A DNA stretch of 64,000 nt, from contig JAWVFI010000007.1 of the NCBI GenBank assembly GCA_033856235.1, positions 25,444 to 89,443 on the forward strand, given 5' to 3'. Under the pieces are notes generated by a model. The model had not been told where the DNA came from. It did not search any database and saw nothing but the letters and a program-made list of their open reading frames with translations. Of this stretch, positions 15,493-23,442 are shown piece by piece; the stretch's first letter is position 1; each line of letters begins with the position of its first letter. A program made the translations under genes and the position numbers. Origin of the DNA: DASXRU01 sp033856235 (GTDB lineage: Bacteria; Acidobacteriota; Blastocatellia; Pyrinomonadales; Pyrinomonadaceae).

Positions 15493-15571
15493 ACGCTAAC
15501 CACAAGATATTGGGTGGCTCAGCAAGGCTACAATAGTAAGATGCGAAGGCGCAAGCGAGGCGGGTTATGGG

Positions 15572-15647
15572 GCAGAAGCCCGACCGTGACGGAGGGCTCA
15601 AGAAACGTACTCGCCAGAGGAGCCCTCCCTGACAGTCTGGCTTCTGC
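15572..15647. repeat. Nested inverted-repeat (REP-like) element
   Basis: Two nested stems: GCAGAAGCC (15572-15580) with GGCTTCTGC (15639-15647), and inside GGAGGGCTC (15591-15599) with GAGCCCTCC (15620-15628). It lies between the divergent flippase and sigma-factor genes. No T-run follows. It resembles the palindromic elements scattered in acidobacterial genomes; this family match is from memory. Confidence 0.55.
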
Positions 15648-15679
15648 TGCGTCAGTTATGCGTTGTCTTGCTAAATCCA

Positions 15680-15706
15680 GGAACTTTGCCGCTTTCGAAG
15701 ACGTAA
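15680..15706 (+). promoter_or_regulatory. Candidate ECF-type autoregulatory promoter
   Basis: GGAAC (15680-15684), a 17-bp spacer and CGTAA (15702-15706) match the general ECF promoter pattern of an AAC-containing -35 and CGT-containing -10. It lies about 50 bp before the ECF sigma gene at 15757, as expected for autoregulation. The match is by eye only. Confidence 0.4.
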
Positions 15707-15756
15707 CTTGCCTCGGGTCAGTAAGTTTTACCGGTAAGCGCTTCGATTGGTAACGA

Positions 15757-16371
15757 ATGAGGGTACTAACCGTGGGGGCTGTGAAAAGCTTGGCGTTCAA
15801 CGCTGGAAGCGATCTAGTCAGGCGATGTCGGGCCGGTGACGGCGCGGCTTGGGAGGAAATCGTCCAGAGCTACTCGCGCCGCATCTACAATCTGGCTTAC
15901 CGGTTTACTTCTCGCGCCGACTCCGCTGAAGACCTCACGCAGGAGGTTTTCATTCGGGTTTATCGCTCTTTGGAACAATACGATTCCAAGCAGGGCGACT
16001 TGCAGAACTGGCTGATGCGCCTGGCGCGCAATCTGATTATTGATGACTATCGCCGCCGCCAAAGAGCGCCGCAAGACGCCCACGCTGACGATCTGGAAGA
16101 CCATACGTATCATCTGCAGACTAAAAGCGGATCAGTCCAGACCGAGATGGAACGTCGAGAACTGGGGAAACAGGTACAGGCAGGCATCGATAAACTGTCG
16201 CCGGATCTGCGCACCTGCGTAATCCTGCGTGACATTGAGGAACTAAGCTACCAGGACATCGTTGACCTGCTGAAGATCCCTGAAGGAACAGTGAAGTCGC
16301 GCATTAACCGGGGGCGGATTGAGTTAGCCAAGATACTGCGCCGGATGCGCGTGGTGCAGATGAACGCGTAG
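15757..16371 (+). CDS. RNA polymerase ECF sigma factor (RpoE-like)
   Basis: A 204-residue sigma-70 family factor. Region 2 spans about 20-95: 'LVRRCRAGDGAAWEEIVQ', 'YNLAYRFTSRADSAEDLTQEVFIRVYRSL', then 'WLMRLARNLIIDDYRRRQR'. Region 4 spans about 145-195: 'LSPDLRTCVILRDIEELSYQDIVDLL' and 'IPEGTVKSRINRGRIELAKIL'. The next gene, 52 bp downstream, is a zinc-finger anti-sigma factor, which is the usual regulatory pair. An alternative GTG start at 15781, preceded by GGGGG, gives a protein eight residues shorter. A candidate ECF promoter lies upstream. The inducing signal is unknown. Confidence 0.93.
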   Translation: MRVLTVGAVKSLAFNAGSDLVRRCRAGDGAAWEEIVQSYSRRIYNLAYRFTSRADSAEDLTQEVFIRVYRSLEQYDSKQGDLQNWLMRLARNLIIDDYRRRQRAPQDAHADDLEDHTYHLQTKSGSVQTEMERRELGKQVQAGIDKLSPDLRTCVILRDIEELSYQDIVDLLKIPEGTVKSRINRGRIELAKILRRMRVVQMNA

Positions 16372-16423
16372 GACCGCGAAGTTTTATTAGCGAGAAGGAA
16401 TTAGAGAAGGAACCAGGAAACAA

Positions 16424-17227
16424 ATGCTTTGCGCGGATTTTGAGAATCGACTGAGTGATTATTTCGACGCCACGCTCGATGTGAGTACGCATCAGGCGTT
16501 CGTCGAACACGCACTGCGCTGCCCCGTCTGTCACGAACTTCTGAGCGAAGTGAAACTGACGATGCAGTCATGCGTCACCGCCCAGGTTCCTGATCCGGGC
16601 GCAGAGTTGGAGGCGCGGATTCTTTTGCGCACAATGCCGGCAGCGGTAATGTCCTGTGGCGAATTTGAAGAATGTCTCACCGATTACCTGGATGGCTATC
16701 TACCGGCGGCCTTGTACCATCGATGGGAACGGCACGCAGCGCTTTGCGGCAACTGCACCGACCTGCCCGGGCAGGTGGTGCGCTCGATCGGCGCCTGTTA
16801 CTCATATGCGGGCGACGAAAAGCCGCTGCCGGCTGGCCTCGAGGCTCGCATTTTGCTAGCCACTTCGGGCACTGAACAATTGCAAAGGGTGCCTGAGACA
16901 CTGAGTGCGCGTATGGCAGCAAGACTCCGGCTCTGGCTGGATCCCATCGTGTCGCCGCAGCTGGCCACGGTGGCAACGATGCTGCTGGTGGCGATGTTTG
17001 TACTGACCAACACGGTCTCGGCTGACGGCTCAATCAGCGGCATGTACACCGCGAGTCTGCGGTTGGCGCGCCAGACCTACGTCGGTGGTGCGACGACAGC
17101 TGTTAAGAGCGCCGGGCTCTCCGATGATCTTAAGGAAATTGCCGGCAGCGTGACGGACCTGGTCAATGGGACGAATGAAAAAGGCGGCGATGGCGGGGCT
17201 GCCAACGAGAATGCGAACCGAAAGTAG
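16424..17227 (+). CDS. Membrane anti-sigma factor with two zf-HC2 zinc fingers
   Basis: A 267-residue protein that probably sequesters the ECF sigma factor encoded just upstream. It has two zf-HC2 modules: 'CADFENRLSDYFDATLD...HALRCPVC' (residues 3-36) and 'CGEFEECLTDYLDGYLP...HAALCGNC' (about 75-108). A single membrane helix is at about 183-199 (ATVATMLLVAMFVLTN), followed by a periplasmic tail rich in Gly and Asn. Two fingers in one protein is less common than one. GAAGGAACCAGGAAAC precedes the ATG. The stop TAG lies inside the first arm of a palindromic repeat. Confidence 0.88.
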   Translation: MLCADFENRLSDYFDATLDVSTHQAFVEHALRCPVCHELLSEVKLTMQSCVTAQVPDPGAELEARILLRTMPAAVMSCGEFEECLTDYLDGYLPAALYHRWERHAALCGNCTDLPGQVVRSIGACYSYAGDEKPLPAGLEARILLATSGTEQLQRVPETLSARMAARLRLWLDPIVSPQLATVATMLLVAMFVLTNTVSADGSISGMYTASLRLARQTYVGGATTAVKSAGLSDDLKEIAGSVTDLVNGTNEKGGDGGAANENANRK

Positions 17228-17306
17228 GACAGACATTCTTGTCTGTCCCGTTTAATTGGGCAGAGTCTGAGTTACAGAGACGGACAGGCAGGAATGCCTG
17301 ACCTAC
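17224..17306. repeat. Imperfect inverted repeat between anti-sigma and B-box genes
   Basis: GTAGGACAGACATTCTTGTC (from 17224) and the reverse complement of the segment ending CTGACCTAC at 17306 match at most positions over about 27 bp. The arms can fold into a long hairpin. The upstream gene's TAG stop is part of the first arm, and a potential ATG at 17294 in the second arm should not be used as a start. Confidence 0.6.
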
Positions 17307-17314
17307 GACAAACG

Positions 17315-18085
17315 ATGAACTGCGCGTATCACACTAAGAATCCAGCGGCGGTGCAGTGCCAGAATTGTGGGCGCCCCCTTTGTCCTGCTTGCGATCATCG
17401 CATTCGCGGGTTTGCTTTCTGTCAGGACTGCATTGTCGCCGGGGTTGAATTATTGCGTCAGAACGCTATTGCGCCTCGGGAACAGGTTGTGCGCCGCCGC
17501 ACTTCACCCTTCATCGCTACTTTGCTGTCTTTCGTGCCCGGTCTGGGAGCGGCCTACAACGGCCAGACCTCGAAAGCGATAGTTCACTTCGCAATCTTCG
17601 CCAGCTTCTTTCAAATGGCGGTCGTTACTGATGGAGTGCAGTTCTTCATTTTGGGAGTGCTGGGCACGTGGCTGTTTGCCGCGGTCGATGCCTGTCGCAC
17701 CGCGCAACTAATTCGATCCGGCCGTGCGCCCGATGAAGAAGAAGATGTGATTGCGCGCCGCCTTTACGGCAATCCCTTTGCCTGGGGCGTGACGCTCATG
17801 ACCCTTGGCGCCGTCTTCCTGCTGCATACGTTGCTCGGTGTGCGCCTGCCAGTTCGCCAGTTGCTGCCGCTGGCTCTGGTGGCCCTGGGGGCGTACATGC
17901 TTTTCGATTATTTGCGGCGCCGTCGTACTGGCGAGCAAACGATGCGCGCGTTTGACACGCGGCGTCCGCCGCCATCAGTTGTTGGCACCGGACCACTCGG
18001 GCAAACAGCGTATGGAACCGGCGATGTTGTGACCCAGATTTCACAGAGAGGCATCGGGCCGGCGCCGTTTCAGCAGCGACCGTAA
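17315..18085 (+). CDS. B-box zinc-finger membrane protein
   Basis: The N-terminus is a B-box-type zinc finger: 'CAYHTKNPAAVQCQNCGRPLCPACDHRIRGFAFCQDC' spread over residues 3-39, with Cys and His at regular spacing. After a linker come hydrophobic segments at about 60-125 (FIATLLSFVPGLGAAYNGQ; VHFAIFASFFQMAVVTDGVQFFILGVLGTWLFAAVDA) and about 155-200. The 'PGLGAAYNGQ..KA' segment is typical of small TM2-like or DUF5683-like proteins. The start at 17315 is chosen because the earlier ATG at 17294 lies in a repeat. Function unknown; bacterial B-box membrane proteins of this type are common in Acidobacteriota and Myxococcota. Confidence 0.75.
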   Translation: MNCAYHTKNPAAVQCQNCGRPLCPACDHRIRGFAFCQDCIVAGVELLRQNAIAPREQVVRRRTSPFIATLLSFVPGLGAAYNGQTSKAIVHFAIFASFFQMAVVTDGVQFFILGVLGTWLFAAVDACRTAQLIRSGRAPDEEEDVIARRLYGNPFAWGVTLMTLGAVFLLHTLLGVRLPVRQLLPLALVALGAYMLFDYLRRRRTGEQTMRAFDTRRPPPSVVGTGPLGQTAYGTGDVVTQISQRGIGPAPFQQRP

Positions 18086-18121
18086 CTTTGAAGCAAGGCC
18101 GAGGTTCGGGAAGGATTTATT

Positions 18122-18331
18122 ATGGTAGTTCTCTTAAAAATGGCAGGGAGTATTTTCGCCCTCGCGTTACTTGCGGTAGCCCTCCTCAAATACCTTGTAG
18201 GCGCCGTGGGTGTTCTGCTAGTGCTGGTAAAGGTCCTGATCGTTATCGTCTTCATCGGACTGATGGTTTTCATCGCGGTATCTATGCTACGGGCCCGTTC
18301 ACGCGCGCGGGCCGAAAGCGAAGAGTTATAA
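18122..18331 (+). CDS. Small hydrophobic membrane protein
   Basis: A 69-residue protein with GGAAGG a few bases before the ATG. Residues 5-54 are almost wholly hydrophobic and would form two membrane helices, followed by the basic and then acidic tail LRARSRARAESEEL. No family recognised. It follows the B-box membrane protein gene by 36 bp on the same strand and may be co-transcribed. Confidence 0.6.
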   Translation: MVVLLKMAGSIFALALLAVALLKYLVGAVGVLLVLVKVLIVIVFIGLMVFIAVSMLRARSRARAESEEL

Positions 18332-18671
18332 GAGCGCCGCCCCGCGTCATTCCGGCAAATCCAACCTCCTCCTCGAAACCCAAATCCACTGTGTTTTTTG
18401 GTCCGCGCCTCCGTTTGCAATCGGTTAGTTTGGTGTGATAGGGTGCGCCTTCCTTGTAGCAACCAGGCTGATTCGGCGGCATTCCGGCAGTATCGCGGAT
18501 TCGGGTCACCAGCTGCAAAAAGTCCAAGCAGGATAAATAAAACTAAGACCTCGTAAAAGTGCCACTTAGCATAGGCTTTCCTATGGATCCTATGCCTTTC
18601 GGAGTCGCTCGTGCACCCTCCCCCCGGGTCTAAATGCATGGCTGGCGGCTGGAAAAAGAGGATTTGCCCCA
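18332..18671 (+). other. 340-bp gap, possible structured leader of the M23 gene
   Basis: No convincing gene is present. GCATAGG (18569-18575) and CCTATGC (18589-18595) form a 7-bp hairpin, followed by CCCCCCGGG and then GAGGA in front of the M23 gene. The conserved-looking mixture of hairpins between about 18555 and 18660 could be a regulatory leader, but it does not match the c-di-GMP or c-di-AMP riboswitch patterns I know. Confidence 0.3.
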
Positions 18672-19526
18672 ATGATCAGAGATGACCGTTTCTACGCATT
18701 TATTGTTGCTCGCACCTCACGTTCCCGTTCACATATCCGCCGCATTTGTCTTCATAAACGCTGGCTAAAACTCTTTGCCGTGATTGCCTTCGCAGTGTTC
18801 TGTGGATTGCTGTATGGGTTTTATGGTTTGACTCAGCAGGCCCAGCATTTGCGCACCGAACAGGAAAACCAGCGACTGCGCGCTGAGAATGAAAAGCAGC
18901 GGAATGAACTCAAAACCTTGAACAATCGAGTAGATGCCGTTGAGGACACTTCTCGCCGTCTGGCGGAGATTTCCGGCATCGCGCACGACCAGCAGGCAAA
19001 TCCACGGGGACAGGGTGGACCGGCGTTTCCTCTCGATAGTGCTGCTTTGGCTGCGCTGGAAAGCAAAACCGCGCAACTGGAACAGTCCATGCGGAAGTAT
19101 GAACAGGCTTTGCGCGAGCGAGGTATGACGCCTTCGCTGTGGCCCGTGGAGGGCAGCCTGGAAAGCGGCTTTGGAGGCAGAAGAAATCCCTTTGGCGGCC
19201 GTTCTTTTGAGTTTCATACCGGCCAGGATATCGATGCCCCGTGGGGCGCCCCGGTAGTGGCCGCCGCCGCCGGCAGGATTCTGATTGCCGGTTGGCAACA
19301 TGGATACGGCCAGGTCGTTTACATCGATCACGGTAGCGGCCTCAGCACTCGCTATGGGCACCTGTCGCTGATTGGCGTGAAGGTCGGACAGATGATTTCG
19401 CGCGGAGACGTTTTGGGACGCGTGGGATCAACCGGCCGTTCAACTGGCCCGCACCTGCATTACGAGGTTCGCATCAACGATAACGCCGTCGATCCCCTGC
19501 CTTACCTGACCGGCGATTTGAACTAG
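18672..19526 (+). CDS. M23 (LytM) peptidoglycan endopeptidase with coiled coil
   Basis: A 284-residue envelope protein anchored by one N-terminal membrane helix (about 35-52, KLFAVIAFAVFCGLLYGF). A coiled coil follows (about 56-100, and again 125-145), and the M23 domain is at about 165-280. Zinc ligands are in 'HTGQDID' (His and Asp) and 'HLHYEV'. This order is that of divisome or elongasome-linked LytM factors such as MepM/EnvC-type proteins. All zinc ligands appear present, so it may be active. It is preceded by GAGGA and followed by a strong terminator, so it ends a transcription unit. Confidence 0.9.
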   Translation: MIRDDRFYAFIVARTSRSRSHIRRICLHKRWLKLFAVIAFAVFCGLLYGFYGLTQQAQHLRTEQENQRLRAENEKQRNELKTLNNRVDAVEDTSRRLAEISGIAHDQQANPRGQGGPAFPLDSAALAALESKTAQLEQSMRKYEQALRERGMTPSLWPVEGSLESGFGGRRNPFGGRSFEFHTGQDIDAPWGAPVVAAAAGRILIAGWQHGYGQVVYIDHGSGLSTRYGHLSLIGVKVGQMISRGDVLGRVGSTGRSTGPHLHYEVRINDNAVDPLPYLTGDLN

Positions 19527-19536
19527 GCCAAACCGC

Positions 19537-19588
19537 ATGGGCGGCTGGATAACCGGCCGCCCATAATTGATTTCGGTTTTCTCTTTTT
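19537..19588 (+). terminator. Rho-independent terminator after the M23 gene
   Basis: ATGGGCGGC (19537-19545) and GCCGCCCAT (19556-19564) form a perfect 9-bp stem with a 10-base loop. T-rich sequence with TTTT and TTTTT runs follows to 19588. Confidence 0.75.
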
Positions 19589-19651
19589 CCCCACATCAAC
19601 TAATATCTTCCCGCCTCCATCGCTATCAAATCAGGAAAAGGATTAAGCATC

Positions 19652-21868
19652 ATGCCAGACAGGTTTGCGCGCGCTGCAGCAATAGTGCTTGCGGCGGTGG
19701 TTTTTGTAAGTGTAGTCCAGCTGCCGGCCCTCGGTGACGAAGGGATGTTTCTGCCAGACGCTATCAGCCGCCTGCCGGTCAAGAAACTGAACCAGCGCGG
19801 CCTGAAGATTCCCATTACTGACATCTACAATCCTGCCGGCGTAAGTATTAAGGATGCGGTCGTGATTGTGGACGGCGGGACGGGCGAATTTCTTTCATCA
19901 AACGGCTTGCTGCTCACGAATCATCACGTTGCGTTCGAAGCTCTTGTAAGTGCTTCGGATCAAACAAAGGATTATGCGACTAATGGGTACCTGGCGCGCG
20001 ACCGCGGCGAGGAACTTCCAGCGCGGGGTTACACCGTGTCCGTCCCGCAGGAGATCAAAGACGTAACTGCCGAGGTGCTGGCAGGGCTGACGGATGCGAC
20101 GCCGCCAGCGGAACGCGCCACGGCAATTCAAAACAAGATCCGATCAATACAGGAGGCGGCGCGGCGTCCGGCAGACGGTATCACTGCTCAGATTCTGCCG
20201 CTTAACGAAGGGCTGTCTTACTATGAGTTCAGCTACCTGATTCTGCGTGACGTCCGCATCGTGTACGCGCCGCCCAAATCGATAGGCTTCTTTGGCGGCG
20301 ATCCTGATAACTTCGAATGGCCCCGACATTGTGGCGATTTTACCTTCATGCGCGCCTACGTGGGCCCGGATGGAAAGCCTGCCGAATACGCGAGCACTAA
20401 CGTTCCTTTCAAGCCAAAGAAGTTTCTTTCCATCTCGATGGCCGGGATTAAGGAAGGCGACTTCATGATGGTGATGGGATATCCCGGATCCACTCGTCGC
20501 TATCGCGAAAGTTATTCCGTGGCGTACAACCAGGATGTGGCCCTTCCTTTCCAGATCGATGTTTTCACGAAACAGATAGAGGCGCTGGAAAACCTGGGCA
20601 AGGCGGACGCGGCGCTGCGGATAAAACTTCAGAGCACTATCTTCGACATCGCCAATACGCTGAAGAACGACGAGGGCTCAGTGGTGGCGATGCGTCGCGC
20701 GGACATTGTCGGTAAAAAGCGTGCGCAGGAAGCCACCTTCACGCACTGGCTGGAAGCAGATGCGGCGCGGAAGGCCAAATACGGCGAGGCGCTCCCCAGT
20801 CTGAGCAAGGCTTACCAGGAACTTAATGCAACGGCGGCGCGCGACTTGTTAGTGCCGCAGCTCTTGCAGTCCAGCGATTTGCTGGCCATCGGTTTTAGCG
20901 CGCAGGGAATTGCAGCGACTAAAGAGCGGCCCGGCGCGGATTCTGATCCGAATGTCGCCACCGCGGCAGCGCGGGCCCGCGGCCTGGCAACATCGGCTCT
21001 GGCGGATCGCAATCTGTCGGTCGAGCGCGAAATGATGACTTACCTGCTGCGCCGAGCCGCTGAGTTACCCGGCAGCCAAAAAATCGAAGCGATAGAAAAG
21101 CGATTTGCCGGCCTGCAAGGAGAAGCCCGGCGCCGTGCTGAGGAAGACTTCGTTCGCTCGATTGTTGATAGTAAGAATTTTCTGACCGAGGAATCGATGG
21201 GGCGCTTGTTTGAACTGTCCGCGGCCAAGCTCCGCGAATTGCACGAGCCCTTCCTTGATTTCGCCGCCGAGTTGACTCCGCTGTTACTCCAGCAACAAAT
21301 CCGCACGCGGAGTTTCAATGCTGCTGTAGCCCGCTGGCGTCCGCTGATGTTTAAGGGCATGAGTGAAATGCAGGGCACGACGCCCTATCCCGACGCCAAT
21401 CGCACCCTGCGGTTCACGTACGGCGAAGTCAAAGGCTACGTCCCTCATGATGCGGCGATCTACCTTCCATTCACCACGCTTTCCGGCGTCATTGAAAAGG
21501 ACACCGGCCGTGAGCCCTTTGATGTGCCCGAGAAACTCAAGCAGCTTTACCGCTCTCGAGATTTTGGTGCGTACGCGACCGCCGATCGATCGAATGTCCC
21601 GGTTAATTTTCTTTCCACGACGGACATCATCGGTGGCAACTCCGGCTCGCCGATCCTGAATGGGCGTGGGGAACAAGTGGGGATTGTTTTTGACGGAAAC
21701 TATGAAGGGCTCGGAAACGACTTCTTCTATAACGATCCCAAGGGCCGGACCATCTCGGTCGATATTCGTTACGTGCTTTTCGTTGCTGATAAGTTCGGAG
21801 GGGCCGGTTACCTGCTTCAGGAATTGGATCTGAAGAGCGCACCAGCGACCCTGCGGCGGGCTGCGTGA
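19652..21868 (+). CDS. S46 family dipeptidyl-peptidase (DPP7/DPP11-like)
   Basis: A secreted serine peptidase of 738 residues that removes dipeptides from the N-terminus of peptides. There is a signal peptide (about 1-28, AIVLAAVVFVSVVQLPALG) and the family opening 'GMFLPDAISRLP'. The catalytic triad is visible: His in 'LLTNHHVAF' (91-92), Asp in the region before 'NFEWPRHCGDF', and Ser664 in 'GGNSGSPILNGRGEQVGI'. Family length is about 700-720. Family members are usual in asaccharolytic bacteria that live on peptides, and agree with the other secreted peptidases here. The residue that sets DPP7 versus DPP11 preference was not assigned. Confidence 0.93.
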   Translation: MPDRFARAAAIVLAAVVFVSVVQLPALGDEGMFLPDAISRLPVKKLNQRGLKIPITDIYNPAGVSIKDAVVIVDGGTGEFLSSNGLLLTNHHVAFEALVSASDQTKDYATNGYLARDRGEELPARGYTVSVPQEIKDVTAEVLAGLTDATPPAERATAIQNKIRSIQEAARRPADGITAQILPLNEGLSYYEFSYLILRDVRIVYAPPKSIGFFGGDPDNFEWPRHCGDFTFMRAYVGPDGKPAEYASTNVPFKPKKFLSISMAGIKEGDFMMVMGYPGSTRRYRESYSVAYNQDVALPFQIDVFTKQIEALENLGKADAALRIKLQSTIFDIANTLKNDEGSVVAMRRADIVGKKRAQEATFTHWLEADAARKAKYGEALPSLSKAYQELNATAARDLLVPQLLQSSDLLAIGFSAQGIAATKERPGADSDPNVATAAARARGLATSALADRNLSVEREMMTYLLRRAAELPGSQKIEAIEKRFAGLQGEARRRAEEDFVRSIVDSKNFLTEESMGRLFELSAAKLRELHEPFLDFAAELTPLLLQQQIRTRSFNAAVARWRPLMFKGMSEMQGTTPYPDANRTLRFTYGEVKGYVPHDAAIYLPFTTLSGVIEKDTGREPFDVPEKLKQLYRSRDFGAYATADRSNVPVNFLSTTDIIGGNSGSPILNGRGEQVGIVFDGNYEGLGNDFFYNDPKGRTISVDIRYVLFVADKFGGAGYLLQELDLKSAPATLRRAA

Positions 21869-21990
21869 TCTCGAACCGCTTTCGACCCTCGACGATAGCG
21901 AACCGGAATCTCCCAGAAGAACTGCGGGCAAGAAACGTTGCATTTCGGCAAAACATTAAGAAATGTTTAGGAAATCAACGGTTTTAATGC

Positions 21991-22020
21991 TTGACAGGCC
22001 GAAAGTCTTTCGCTTAGTAT
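21991..22020 (+). promoter_or_regulatory. Promoter of the cold-shock gene
   Basis: TTGACA (21991-21996), an 18-bp spacer and TAGTAT (22015-22020). The predicted start near 22027 gives a leader of about 290 bases before the ATG at 22321. Long structured leaders are usual for cold-shock mRNAs. Confidence 0.6.
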
Positions 22021-22225
22021 GCGCCGTCGCTCAAAGCCGGGAACCGATCCCGCATTCAGATTTACAGGCTTTTCAGCAATGAGTTTTACAGTTTTCCCCC
22101 GTTAGTCTGCGTATGGTGATATCGCGCCCGGTGCGTTATGACCATGCGCTTTTTTGCTGATTGTGTTTCGTGCAGCGCCCCATTTCACAAAGCGCGTCCC
22201 GGTTCACAAGCATTAACCAAGTCGG

Positions 22226-22287
22226 CCAGTAGCACAGACTCTAGTCTGTGACTCGCTTCTCGCACAGACTGCAGCCTGTGCTACTGG
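22226..22287. repeat. Compound palindromic repeat in the csp leader
   Basis: Outer arms CCAGTAGCACA (22226-22236) and TGTGCTACTGG (22277-22287) enclose two smaller palindromes: CACAGACT-CT-AGTCTGTG (22233-22250) and a CACAG/CTGTG hairpin around 22263-22280. It can fold as a long stem or as two hairpins. It ends about 18 bp before the ribosome binding site of the cold-shock gene. Confidence 0.65.
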
Positions 22288-22320
22288 TACGCGTTTTACG
22301 TTCAGGAGGATTTGTTCGTT

Positions 22321-22527
22321 ATGTCTAGAATAACCGGTAAGGTCAAGTGGTTTAACAATTCGAAGGGCTATGGCTTTATTGAGCAGCCAGGCTCTGCCGA
22401 TATCTTTGTTCACTACAGCGCCATCCAGGGCGACGGCTTCAAAACCCTGGAAGAGGGTCAGGACGTCGAGTTCGAAGTGACGCAAGGGCCTAAAGGACCG
22501 CAGGCTGAAAAAGTGACCAAAGCGTAA
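22321..22527 (+). CDS. Cold-shock protein (CspA family)
   Basis: A 68-residue single OB-fold RNA chaperone. RNP1 is 'SKGYGFIEQ' and RNP2 'DIFVHYSAI'; the start 'GKVKWFNNSKGYGF' is the family signature. A strong AGGAGG lies ten bases before the ATG. It probably melts mRNA secondary structure at low temperature or in general growth. Its transcript has a leader of about 290 bases with a compound palindrome, which could provide temperature-dependent control. The gene ends with a strong terminator shared with the convergent gene. Confidence 0.96.
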   Translation: MSRITGKVKWFNNSKGYGFIEQPGSADIFVHYSAIQGDGFKTLEEGQDVEFEVTQGPKGPQAEKVTKA

Positions 22528-22596
22528 GTCTCCCCGGCTTTCCCAAGCAAAGCCACTGACCGCTTCCGGTCCTGTCCGGCAAGCGCTATGAATCAA

Positions 22597-22628
22597 GGCG
22601 ATCTCCAATGGAGGTCGCCTTTATTCTT
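22597..22628. terminator. Terminator between csp and the convergent gene
   Basis: GGCGATCTCC-AAT-GGAGGTCGCC (22597-22619) is a 10-bp stem with one wobble pair and a 3-base loop, followed by TTTATTCTTT on the plus strand. It directly abuts the minus-strand stop at 22621 and may serve both directions. Confidence 0.75.
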
Positions 22629-23271
22629 TATCGGCTCTGGCTTTGAAACTGACGTGACCGCCGTCAACATCAACCGAAAACAAAACGCGTTCACAACCTA
22701 GATGCTCTTTCAGGTTGTCTGTCTTGGCGGCAATCAAGCGGTGGAAACGAGGAAAGGAAAAATCTTCGGTGGCCTCGCCGCACTTTCGTTTGGCTTCGAC
22801 CAGGGCGTCGTACAGGTCCTTGACGGTCTTAACGTCCTTATGACCGTCGGCGCATACGAAGTTGGTGCGTTCCAGCGAGCTGACCGCAGTGGCCCGGGCG
22901 GTGGCGCGCGCGGCGGCGCCGGCATCGCGGCCTTCTTCGCGGCCCTGCATGGTGCGGCGCCACATGTCGCGAAAAGCTGCATATCGCGCGGCCAGTGAGT
23001 TGTAACGATAGCGCTGCGCAAAGGTGAGCGCGCGATCGTCGCCCAGCCGTTTAATGTGCGCCTCGACGCGCATCTTGGTATCGTAGGGCGCTCTTTTCAC
23101 CGCTCCGTTGAAGTAGATGTCAAACTCAATCTTCAAGCGCCGGATATCTTCTTCCAGTCGCGACAGCTGTTCTTCAACCGTTACAGTCTTTTCCTGTACG
23201 CCCTGCTTTTTCTGATTTCTTTCCTTAAGTTCGCGCGACCGGCGGGCAAATTTATTGTCTCGAACTGGCAA
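22621..23271 (-). CDS. Coiled-coil protein, MXAN_5187 C-terminal-like
   Basis: A soluble protein of about 216 residues. A charged coiled coil near the N-terminus (VEEQLSRLEEDIRRLKIEFD, about 32-52 of this start) is followed by 'YFNGAVKRAPYDTKMRVEAHIKRLGDDRALTFAQRYRYNSL', spread over about 53-95, which resembles the C-terminal domain of M. xanthus MXAN_5187. A second domain ends the protein. The start at 23271 is a TTG, chosen because AGGAGA lies seven bases before it; an upstream GTG at 23313 lacks a binding site. Function unknown, though the domain often occurs with signalling modules in myxobacteria. Confidence 0.65.
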   Translation of the reverse strand: MPVRDNKFARRSRELKERNQKKQGVQEKTVTVEEQLSRLEEDIRRLKIEFDIYFNGAVKRAPYDTKMRVEAHIKRLGDDRALTFAQRYRYNSLAARYAAFRDMWRRTMQGREEGRDAGAAARATARATAVSSLERTNFVCADGHKDVKTVKDLYDALVEAKRKCGEATEDFSFPRFHRLIAAKTDNLKEHLGCERVLFSVDVDGGHVSFKARADKE

Positions 23272-23442
23272 TGTTTTTCTCCTGGCAGATTGGGCGGAGC
23301 GGGCGATCCGCACTGGATCGAGTCTAGGCGCTTTGAAAGCAACGTGTCAACGACGTTTTCATGCAGCGTAAAGCTCAGCAAAAGAACGAATTGATTAAAG
23401 AGAGACAGACATACTACTCTCTAGGGCCGAGATTTTGATTAC

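Noticed and set aside
18540..18660. A c-di-GMP-I riboswitch before the M23 gene, suggested by CGGGTCTAA.
   Set aside because: The GGGACGCAAAGCC core and tetraloop receptor are missing; only a generic structured leader is noted.
18070..18672. A minus-strand frame of 200 codons with a hydrophobic stretch opposite the gap before the M23 gene.
   Set aside because: It overlaps the real small membrane protein gene at 18122 and has low-complexity, shadow-like composition at its end.
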